Shown piece after piece: positions 37,205 through 47,042 of a stretch of DNA of 64,000 bases. The notes beneath the pieces are model-generated. The model searched no databases and was not told the origin of the DNA. It was given only the letters and a program-made list of their open reading frames with translations. The position numbers and the translations under genes are program-made. The DNA is taken from the NCBI RefSeq assembly GCF_009193305.1, contig NZ_WBVS01000008.1, positions 1 to 64,000 on the forward strand, in the 5' to 3' direction. How positions within the stretch are numbered: the first letter of the stretch is position 1; each line of letters starts with the position of its first letter. The DNA is from Bifidobacterium cebidarum (GTDB taxonomy: Bacteria > Actinomycetota > Actinomycetes > Actinomycetales > Bifidobacteriaceae).

Positions 37205-38620
37205 ATGTCCGTTACCATTGCACCGCCGCAATTGCCGGGCTATGATTTCGTGCAGCAATTGGGCTCTGGCGCAGCTGCCACGGTCTTCCTCTATAACCAA
37301 CGCATGCCGCAACGACCGGTTGCGGTAAAAGTCAGCAATACCGCGCTCAATCCGCAGGCTGCCGCCTCCTTCAACCGTGAAGCGAATTTCATGGCGAAGC
37401 TCTCAGCGAATCCTTATATTTTGCCGGTTTACGATGCCGGCATTACCTCGGACGGCCGCGGATTCATGGTGGTTGCATATGCCCCGGGCGGATCATACGA
37501 CAATGCGATGAAGGCACAGTCCTTAACCTGCGAGCAGGTACTGGATCTCGGCATCAAACTCGCAGGAGCTCTGTATACCGCACATCGCAACAACATCATT
37601 CATCACGACATCAAGCCCAGCAATATCCTTATTACCGCTCAGGGGCTACCTGTCTTAAGCGACTTCGGCATATCCTCTGATGCGTATGACCGGAGCGCCA
37701 CCGGGTTTTCATTACCTTGGGCCCCTCCCGAGGTTCTCGAACACCACGCCAATGGAGCAGAAACAGCAGACGTGTATTCGTTGGCGGCCACACTCTATGC
37801 ACTGCTAGCAGGCAGTTCTCCATATCAGCATGGCTATCATCCACTCACGCAATCAGAATTGGCGGATCTAATCGTCAATCACCCGCTTCCCCACATCGGC
37901 AGGCCCGATGTACCCGCAAACGTGGAATCCGTGCTGAGCAAGGCCTTGGCCAAAGACCCCGATCAACGGTATTACTCCGCATTGGAATTTGCACGGGCCA
38001 TGCAACGGGCACAATCAGCCGATTACGGTCATATCACTCCAGTAGTTGCCGATGGGGTTCCCGCTTACCCAAAGGACTCGCCACGTCGGAGTGGCACCAT
38101 CGCAAAAGCTCCGCGGCCGACGAATAACGCACGCCACTGGCTTCAACCTTTGCTGATGGTCGTATCCGCCATGGCGGTCATCGCCGCCGTGTGTCTGGTG
38201 TTCATTATCGTGATTTTCCCCAGAATGGACACTTCACCGACTTCCGGCATCTCTCAGGTAGATATTTCCAAAAGCGGTGAATCAAAACACAGCAAAACGA
38301 GCCCGAACGACGATACCGTCACCGACACTTCGAACGGCCAAGTGCCATCGCCGGAAAATCTATCCGGCCAATATTCAACGGATGGCGCATCGGTTACCTT
38401 CACATGGACGAATCCCGATCCGCGCGATGGCGACTCCTATGCATGGTCGTTGATCCAGTCGGATGCCGCTGACCAAAGCACCCAAACCAGCACCACCGAA
38501 CGGACATCCGTCGCCGTTAGCCCTCAGGAAGGTTCTCAAACCTGCATTCAGGTATCGCTCGTGCGAGCCAATCGGCAAATGTCCGCCAATCCCGCCATCT
38601 CATGTGCCACAAAACCATGA
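37205..38620 (+). CDS. pkb2: Transmembrane Ser/Thr protein kinase
   Basis: A 471-residue membrane kinase. The kinase domain (about 10-275) has the Gly-rich loop LGSGAAATVF, the ATP-binding Lys in VAVKV, Glu in FNREANFM, the catalytic loop HHDIKPSN, DFGIS, and the activation-segment end PWAPPE. The catalytic loop reads HHD instead of HRD. A polar juxtamembrane stretch leads to a TM helix at about 313-337, then an extracellular part rich in Ser/Thr with a short FN3-like segment (ATFTWTNPDP-like). It heads the operon with the FN3 surface protein, MoxR, DUF58, transglutaminase, PP2C and FHA genes. I recall this order as the B. longum 'PFNA' cluster. The ATG at 37205 has AAGGGGGAG upstream. Confidence 0.9.
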   Translation: MSVTIAPPQLPGYDFVQQLGSGAAATVFLYNQRMPQRPVAVKVSNTALNPQAAASFNREANFMAKLSANPYILPVYDAGITSDGRGFMVVAYAPGGSYDNAMKAQSLTCEQVLDLGIKLAGALYTAHRNNIIHHDIKPSNILITAQGLPVLSDFGISSDAYDRSATGFSLPWAPPEVLEHHANGAETADVYSLAATLYALLAGSSPYQHGYHPLTQSELADLIVNHPLPHIGRPDVPANVESVLSKALAKDPDQRYYSALEFARAMQRAQSADYGHITPVVADGVPAYPKDSPRRSGTIAKAPRPTNNARHWLQPLLMVVSAMAVIAAVCLVFIIVIFPRMDTSPTSGISQVDISKSGESKHSKTSPNDDTVTDTSNGQVPSPENLSGQYSTDGASVTFTWTNPDPRDGDSYAWSLIQSDAADQSTQTSTTERTSVAVSPQEGSQTCIQVSLVRANRQMSANPAISCATKP

Positions 38621-38668
38621 GTCCGGTCTAGACTGACGTGAAGAACAGGGAAGTTCGGTGAAAATCCA

Positions 38669-41600
38669 ATGGCAAACTCATCACACGCACATAATCGGCA
38701 CAGATGCAACGCCTTCGCACGCCGTTTGCTGCCATTAGAACGCCGTAGCCGGCTGATGCCGATACTGGCGCTTCTTGCACTATTGGCGTTGCTCGCCGGA
38801 GCAGTGATTATCAGTTCAGTCACCAAGCAGCACGTGCAATTGGACGACGGCACCGTATGGGTCACATCACTCAACCATCAGAAAGCAGCACGATTCAACG
38901 TCAAGAATCAGGAAGCCGACGCTGGCATCGCTTCGGCAGCACCACAATTCGATATTGCACAGCACAACGGCAATACGATATTGACCGAACCCGGCCAAGC
39001 CACTTCAATCAAAGCCTCCACGGTCGGCACCGATGCACAAACCAATGTCAAAGCCAATACCACGGCACTCACTGGAGGCGACACCCTCGCATTCATCAAC
39101 CAGAACACAGGAAACGTATGGACAGGCCGAGCCAATCAGCTCGATGCGCTATCGCCAACCACCACCGCGCCTCAGATGAAACTTGGTTCAGGTGGCCGTA
39201 TCGCGGTAACCCATAACGGGGACAGTCTACGGGTATCGGCCATCCGATGGCATGATTCTCATGCTGCAGGATTCCGGTTCCTCCACCACGCAGGAACTAG
39301 GCTCCCTTTCCGACGGGCGACAACAAGCAGCAGATAGTTTTACCGTCATCGGCGATATACCAGTAATCACGTCAGGAAATACCGTGATGTCCATCAAGAG
39401 GAAGGTCACGGTCGACGCTGCTGGCACACTGACGCTCCAAGCCCCCTCGACAGACGGCAGACAAGCCGGATGGGTGGTTGCGTCATCGCCGCGCGGCGTT
39501 GCAATAGTTCAGTTGAAGTCCAACGGCAAAACACAATTCTTCGTCACAGGAGGCAAGGGCGATCCAGCTCAACCAGTCTCCACCAATGGCTGCGTGTATG
39601 CAGCTTGGAGTCAGGAATCCCACAATTACATTCGCATATGCGGCGAGGACGCTTCGGCGGATGATTTTACGACCTTGGAATCGGTAAACGCCACCTCGCA
39701 ATTGGTGTTCCGCACCAACCATAGGCTGGTAGTGCTCAATGATGTGACCAATGGCAATGTATGGAACCCCAACAGCAACACCAAGGTCATCAAAATCCAA
39801 TGGAACACCATACAGACCGAACGAAACGAGCAGCAACAGGACAACAGCGACTCGGCGAACAATCAGCATGACTTTTCAAAAACCTGTTCCGCAAAGTCAG
39901 GGCAAATCCAAGCCGAGGACGATCAGATAGGCGCGCGGGCCGGATCCGAACAGATTCTTGACGTGCTACGCAACGATGAACAGACCGACTGTTCCGTGTT
40001 GACCATCACCAAGGTCAGCGCCGTTAATGGCGCCAATATCACGGTGGCCCCAATCTATGACGGCCGATACCTGCAGATGGATGCATCGACGGCATCAGCG
40101 GGCACTGCGACGTTCTCCTATGACATTTCGGATGGGCGCGGGCAAACCTCCACCGCCACGGTAACCGTAACGTTGACCGAGCAGAGCAATCATGCGCCCG
40201 TACAGTCGGATATCCCGCCTGAATACAACGTCGAGCAAGGCGCCAGCTACACAGCCAATGTGCTTGGCAGTTTCACCGATCCGGACGGTGACCCATTGAC
40301 GCTCGTTTCCGCCGCGGCGCAAAACACCGATCAGGTCCAGGTCTCCACACGGGCGGACGGTCAGCTCACGTTCAATACCGGTTCCCAAACTTCAGGACGA
40401 GTCAGCGTGCAGGTCATCGTATCGGATGGTGAAGCGACCGGCACCGGTGTGCTTTATTTTTCGGTGAAGCCGGCCAATACCCTGGCGGCGACTATCGATC
40501 CAGTCGCCAAAACCACAACACCGGCTACGGACACCATCATCGATCTTGCGCCCTATGTTCATGGCACTTCCATGCAGCCGGCGCAGCTCAGCCAAGTCGA
40601 TACGCCAAACGGCGTGGTTATCACAACGAACGCGACAGATATGTCGATATCGTTCAAAGCCACAAAACCAGGCACCTATTATGTGCCATACACCATCACC
40701 CAGGGCACCATTCCCGCAACCGGCCTGGCCCGGGTCGAAGTGCAGCCGGTCACCGGCGAATCCGCCAAACCGATAGCCGCCAACGATGTCGCTCTTCTGG
40801 GAGCGGATAACACGGCGATTGTGGAGCCTCTGACCAATGACGTCGATCCAATGGGCGGTATCCTGTCCGTAACCACCGTAAGCACCGCGGCTGATTCCGG
40901 CATCAAAGTTGGTCTGGTGAGCCACAAACGCGTGTATATCACCGCACGCCAAATTCCAACAAGTCCAACACCAATCAGCTACACCGTGGCCAATGCCGCA
41001 GGCACATCCACCGGAACCATAGTGCTACAGCCACCGGCACTGACCGCTGCCAATTCAGCCCCCAAAGCGAGCAACGTCAACGCCCAAGTGCGCACAGGCG
41101 GCATCGCATCCGTGGATGTGCTGGACCATGTGGATTATTCCGATGGCACCACGGTGCGACTGAAAGACAACCTGCAATACGACAAGAGCACATTCAAAGG
41201 ACTGATATTCGTCTCTGCGGATACAGTACGCTATCAGGCTTCGCAAGAAGTGGGTGTCTTCCCTATCACATACACGGTGGAAGACAACCTCGGCAATGTG
41301 GCGTCCGCCACCATCACCATCACCGTCCATGCAAGCAATGCGGCGAGCAAAGCCCCACCTACCCCGCATAACACGGAAGCTCAGGTCGCCGCAGGGCAAA
41401 AGGTCCGTATTCCCATCACGTTAACAGGCATTGATACGGATGGCGATGACGATCAGCTGCTCGGTCTCGGCAATAGGGCGCCTTTACTGGGACGTATCGT
41501 CGAAGTGGGAGCGGACTATCTCATCTATGAGGCTTACCCGGATTCCTCCGGTACGGATACATTCTCCTATGCAGTGGAGGATTGGACAGGCCAGCGAGCC

Positions 41601-44600
41601 CAGGCACAGATACGTGTCGGCGTTTTCCAAGGCGCATCCGATTCCGGCGTATACGCGCGCGATGACACCATCACATTACGACCAAACACAGTGGCCACTG
41701 TGCCGGTAACACAAAACGATATTTCCGGGGACAACACCGATCTCACAGTCGGCGAACATGTTGAGGTTCAAGGCATCGATGGCGTCAGCGTAAAAGACAA
41801 CATGATCGCGTTCACCACTCCCCCAAAAGCCACCACCGCGTACATCGCCTACACCGTTCAGGACAGGGCCGGGCTTTCCGACACCGCCACGCTCAGCGTG
41901 AATGTGGATCCCAATGCCCCAATCGAACCTCCTACGGCATACGACTATCGAGTGCCTTCGGCCGCCACCATCGACAAGCAGTCCGTAGACGTTGATGTAT
42001 CCCCATGGATCGCCAATCCTTCCGGCACAACCGACGAACTCAGCGTAGCCGTGCACCCCTCCGCCGCTGATCATGCGCGAGTCAAAGGCGGAAAGCATTC
42101 GACCATCATTACCGTGGATCTCACCGCGCAGGCACGAGCCGTGCCCTATACCGTGACGAACACGACGTACCACAGCACGTCCACGGCGTTCATCCAAGTG
42201 CCAGCCTATGGCGTGTTCCCTCCAACACTGCGTCCCAAGACACCTGAGCTCAAGGTCAACGCCCGTGAAACCATTCAGATCAATATCAATGATTATGTTC
42301 GTGTCGGTGCGGGAAAGGAGCCCTATATCGAAAGCGCTGGCTCAGTGAGCGCCACCAAAGCATCGAACTCAGACCTTTACGTGAACAGCACCACGCTGAA
42401 GTTCACAGCAGATAAGGATTACGCCGGACCGGCATCAATCACCTTTACCGCGGTGGACGGCAAGCCTGAATCGTTCAAAACCAAAATCATCAATTCCGCG
42501 GTCATCACACTCCAAATCACGATTGTCGGACGAGATGTGCCACCTCCCACATTCTCCTCGCCCACCATCGACATAGAGGCGGGTGCTGAAGCCAAGACCA
42601 TTGATGTAACGGCGCTGACCCACTCCCCCAACGGCTTGTATGACGATGAGAAGCATTACTCCTATTCCGGTGGGGATTCCTCCGGTCCTATCGCCTCGAG
42701 CCTGTCATCCGCCGGCCTCCTGAAGGTGTCGGCACGAGTCGATGCGGCACCGGGCACCACCGCGTCCATACCCATAGCAATCAAATACAGCAAAGGCACC
42801 GTGAATGCGGGTATAACCGTGCGCGTGACGGTATCCACGCGTCCGCTCGCGCGCATCGGCAACCAATCGGTTACCGTCAAAGCCGGTTCCACTGCAACGG
42901 TGAATATGCTAGCCGACGCATACAATCCATTCCCTGAATCGGCCTTAAATGTTACCAATTGCCGCACCGATGATGCATCCAAACTATCCGTTACCAGTTG
43001 CGCATCATCAGGCATCATCGTCATAGCCGCCGCCTCTGATATCGGCGCGTCCTCCAACACGGTGTTGGTAAATGTATCGGACGGCACAAAAGCCAAAGAG
43101 CGTGAAGTCACCGGAAACCTTACCGTCTCCGTCATAGACAGGCCCGAGCCCCCACTGCTATCCCCGGTCGCCGGCGACCCGCAAGATGGCGCGGTGAATC
43201 TCAGTTGGACTCCAGGATCCGCCAATGGCAGCCCCATCACTGATTACAAAGTGCAGTGGACCGGTGCCGGAAGAGGGGAAAAGTCCTGTGGAGCGGTGAC
43301 CGCATGTCAAATCACGGGACTTGCCAATGGTAAAAACTATTCCTTTACCGTAAGCGCCAAAAACGAGGTCGGATGGTCCAAAGCATCCAGCGCCGTCAAC
43401 GCAACGCCGGATAACGCGCCTTCCGCTCCCACCAATGTTCAGGTGGAAGGAGGCAACAAGCAGGCAACAGTGACGTGGAATCCTCCTGAAGGAAATTTCA
43501 GCGCAGTCGATAATTACACCGTCACCATTGCTGGCGCTGGATCCACACAAAGCAAGGAAACAGGCGGAACAGACACGCAGGCCACCTTCGTATTCAATAA
43601 CAACGACATTACCGATGGCACATCCGTGACGGCAACGGTAAAAGCACATAACAAGGCCAATTGGGGTCCGGAATCCGCCGCATCCAATCCGCAAATCATT
43701 TGGGGAGACCCTGATGCCCCTACTATGACGATGACCAATGACGACACCACGGTCACGATCATCGCGACGTCCAATGACAATCGCAATGCCGGATGCACGA
43801 GCATAGCCATTACCGGAGCGGTGAGCGACAACGTCGCATGCACGAACGGTACCACCACGTTCACGGTGCCGGAAAGCGCGCTCAATACGGATGAATTCAC
43901 CGTAAAAGCCACAGTGCAACCGGAGCGTAACGCCACCCCGGAATCGGCACAGGCACAAATCAGGCCGACGTACAGCGTCAAAGCCCCTTCGAATGTCAGC
44001 ACCTCTGGTAATGCGGGCCAATGTATCGTCCGCTGGTCCAAGCAAGGACGTGCACAATCATTCAAAGTAAACGCAAATGGCATCGGCACCACCACCGTAC
44101 CCGGCGATGAGACATCGCACACATTCACCATGATTCCTTGGGCCACATGCAATAGAGCCTCGGTCACGCAGACGTTCAATGGAACGTCCAGTGCACCAGG
44201 GATAGGCAGCCCAGTCTCAGGACAACCATACGTGTATGAAGTGCCGGCGGACATCATCGCACCGAATGAACTGCGCTGGTCAGACAACGAGCACGTTATC
44301 AATGTCACCGGCGGATCGATCAACACCTATGGCAAGGATGCGACCATTCAGATCATCATCAACGACAGGCCGTTCACCTGGATTCCCGGACAATCATTGG
44401 ATGTTACCGGATTGCCGAGCGCCGAGTCCTATACCTGGAGCGTCAAAGTAACCGGCAATAGCGGCTTGCAAGCCCTCGACAGCACAGCGCAAGGCGGTAC
44501 TGTCCAGGGAGCGCGATCCTCCACACAATCAGCGGCTCCGATGTCGTTCAGATCATCGACCAATGTCGACACGCTCACCGAACATCCTTGGATACTCGGT

Positions 44601-44621
44601 CTGGCCAATACACCGCAATGA
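38669..44621 (+). pseudogene. fn3: Giant Ig-like/fibronectin-III surface protein gene, split by a frameshift
   Basis: Two reading frames, 38669-39337 and 39252-44621, together encode one protein of about 1980 residues. The first has a basic cytoplasmic start, a TM helix (LALLALLALLAGAVIISS) and an extracellular part up to SLRVSA. After that the sense continues in the next frame as SDGMILMLQDSG. Removing one base at about 39242 joins them smoothly. The second frame has repeated Ig/cadherin-like units with DPDGDPLTL or NDVDPMGG patterns, then two FN3 domains (about residues 1300-1490 of this frame; PITDYKVQW, KNYSFTVSAKNEVGWS). It is a cell-surface adhesin or sensor partner of the kinase. As written the gene is broken; a sequencing error is possible. 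Confidence 0.8.
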
Positions 44622-44686
44622 ACGCAAACGAAGCGACACAACAGCAATCCACCTCAGTTGTTATGAATCACACCATAGGAGCACAT

Positions 44687-45802
44687 ATGAGCGAGCACAT
44701 CGATGACGCAACGCAGCTGTCCGACGCCACCCAATTGTCAGACAGCACCCTTCTGTCGCATCTGCCTCATGGACCACTCGACCATGCCAGCGAAGCCATA
44801 TCCCCCACAGCCTCCGCAACGACCAACGCCGGCTTCATACCGCAAGCCTCACCACAGATAGAAGAGTTCCAACAAGCCTTCAGCAACCTGGTGCGTAATA
44901 TCTCGCAAGTGGTCATCGGCAAATCGGTTCCCATCAAGCAATGCGTCACCGCGTTGATGGTCGGCGGGCATGTGCTGCTCGAAGACAATCCGGGTACCGG
45001 CAAGACGCAGCTGGCCCGAGGCCTGGCAAATTCCATCGCCGCCAGTTTCAAACGCATTCAGTTCACTCCGGATCTGCTGCCTTCCGATGTGGTGGGAGTC
45101 ACGTATTACGACCAGAAGCGCGGTGAATTCGAATTCCGCGATGGCCCGATATTCGCATCCATCGTCCTGGCCGATGAAATCAACCGAGCCTCGCCAAAAA
45201 CACAGTCCGCGCTGCTGGAAGTCATGGAGGAGCAGAAGGTTACGGTGGATGGCCAGACACATGATGTACCCCAACCGTTCATCGTGATCGCGACCCAGAA
45301 TCCCATCGAGCAGCTTGGCACCTACGCGTTGCCTGAAGCGTAGATGGACCGATTCCTCATAAAAACCTCTATCGGCTACCCGAGCCACGACGCGTCAGTG
45401 GACATTCTCAAACAGGTGGATATCACCGATCGTGCACAGACCGTTTCTCCCGTGCTGTCGGGCAATGATGTGCTCCGCTTGCGCCAAACCGCCGCCATCG
45501 TATATGTGGATGACTCAATCCGCGAATACATTGTGCGCATCATCGAAGCAACACGGCATAACGAACGGATCACCGTAGGCGCTTCGATGCGTGGAGCACT
45601 GGCGCTCACCCGTTGCGCCAGAATTTGGGCGGCCGCGGATGGTCGAGCCTATGTGATCCCGGACGATGTCAAGGATCTTGCCGTAGCGGTTCTTGCCCAT
45701 CGCATCATGCTCACCCCTGAGGCCACATTCGACGGTACCACCGCCGAACACCTTATCGAACAAATCCTCGAAGACGTTCCCACGCCCACCATGGGAGCCT
45801 GA
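44687..45802 (+). pseudogene. MoxR-family AAA ATPase gene interrupted by an in-frame TAG
   Basis: MoxR ATPases act as chaperones with DUF58 proteins. Walker A is NPGTGKTQLARG and Walker B IVLADEINRASPKTQSALLEVMEE-like. At 45341-45343 the frame reads LPEA-stop-MDRF. In MoxR proteins this site is LPEAQxDRF, so a CAG Gln codon has become TAG. The same frame runs on to 45802 with the normal lid domain (RGALALTRCARIWA, YVIPDDVKDLA). Any product from 44687 would end at residue 218, before the sensor 2 region. The start at 44687 has TAGGAG; an alternative ATG at 44618 overlaps the fn3 stop as ATGA. Confidence 0.85.
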
Positions 45803-45815
45803 AAGGTATAGGCAT

Positions 45816-47042
45816 ATGGCTACTCCATCCGTAGTACCGTCACGGCTACGCCATCGGCATGACCATGGGCTCAGTCGTTTCGTCGAACGCGCCAAGCATG
45901 CCTTCGGCGAATACATCTCCCCTTGGGGATGGGTGGTCACGGTAGCATCAATGGCCTGTTTTGTGTTGTTCCCGCTTCTGGGCTGGCATGGACTACTGGT
46001 CTTCGGCATCATGGCTGCAGTCATGATAATCGCAGCCATCGTATTGTCCGTGGGCAACACTCGCTTTGAAGCGCGTATCAGCGCTTCAAAGCATCGCGTA
46101 ACCGTTGGCGACTGCGTCAACATCGACGTCGATATCAGCAACACCGGCAAATCCGCAACAACCAGCGCCCACGGCGACCTTCCCATCGGAGTGCACCATG
46201 AGCGATTCAACATTCCGATGTTGGCCCCCGGGCAGGCCAAGCAAACCAAACTGACGTTCCGCACGGTCTCGAGAGCGGTGCTTTCCATTGGCCCGCTACG
46301 CATTCGCAAAGGCGACCCATTCGGCCTGATTCGCCATGAAAAACAGCTGGCCGAACGACTCACCGTGTTCATTCACCCTAAAACCGTTCGGCTCAGCACG
46401 CTGAACGCCGGCATTCCAAGAGATCTGGAAGGGCATCCATCAGGTCAAATCGTTGATGACGACCTCGATTTCTATGGACTCCGTGAATACATGCCAGGCG
46501 ACGATGTACGCAATGTGCATTGGTTAAGCTCTGCAAAAACCGGTGCACTGATGATTCGCCAATACGAGGCCACCAAGCGTACCGATACATCGTTGACCAT
46601 CGACATCAATCCTGATGATTATGGCTCGGCCGAAGAATTCGAAATGGCCGTATCCGTCCATGCCTCAATCGGCGTCGCATGCCTAATCCAGCACAGACCG
46701 GTATGCATGCATGCGGGGCAATCGCATGACCGTCCTCGCAATGCCATGGAATTGCTCGATGAAGCCAGCGGCATTGGCCCTAGTCGAACGGACCTTCCAA
46801 ATCTTGCCGACAGCACACTGAGGCATACGCCTGATGCTTCATTCTATTACTTCACCGTGGGCGCGTTGAAAACCATCGACCCTATCAAACGCATGGTCAA
46901 GGCGCTTCCTCGTTCAGCACGATGCGTTGTTGTACAGGTTCGTTCCGGGGCCAATCGTGCCATCAGACAGTTCAGCAACTTTACGCTGGCCACCATTGGA
47001 GAACTTGACGATCTGCCCATTATCATGGGGGTGCTCGCATGA
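45816..47042 (+). CDS. DUF58-domain membrane protein
   Basis: A 408-residue protein. Two adjacent TM helices lie near the N-terminus (VTVASMACFVLFPLLGW and LVFGIMAAVMIIAAIVLS). They are followed by an extracytoplasmic or cytoplasmic beta-rich segment and then the DUF58 core with LREYMPGDDVRNVHWLSSAKTGALMIRQYE. DUF58 proteins contain a von Willebrand A-like fold and are usually encoded beside MoxR ATPases and transglutaminase-core membrane proteins, as here. The start at 45816 has GAAAGG upstream. It overlaps the next gene by ATGA. The precise role is unknown; the family context suggests envelope assembly. Confidence 0.88.
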   Translation: MATPSVVPSRLRHRHDHGLSRFVERAKHAFGEYISPWGWVVTVASMACFVLFPLLGWHGLLVFGIMAAVMIIAAIVLSVGNTRFEARISASKHRVTVGDCVNIDVDISNTGKSATTSAHGDLPIGVHHERFNIPMLAPGQAKQTKLTFRTVSRAVLSIGPLRIRKGDPFGLIRHEKQLAERLTVFIHPKTVRLSTLNAGIPRDLEGHPSGQIVDDDLDFYGLREYMPGDDVRNVHWLSSAKTGALMIRQYEATKRTDTSLTIDINPDDYGSAEEFEMAVSVHASIGVACLIQHRPVCMHAGQSHDRPRNAMELLDEASGIGPSRTDLPNLADSTLRHTPDASFYYFTVGALKTIDPIKRMVKALPRSARCVVVQVRSGANRAIRQFSNFTLATIGELDDLPIIMGVLA

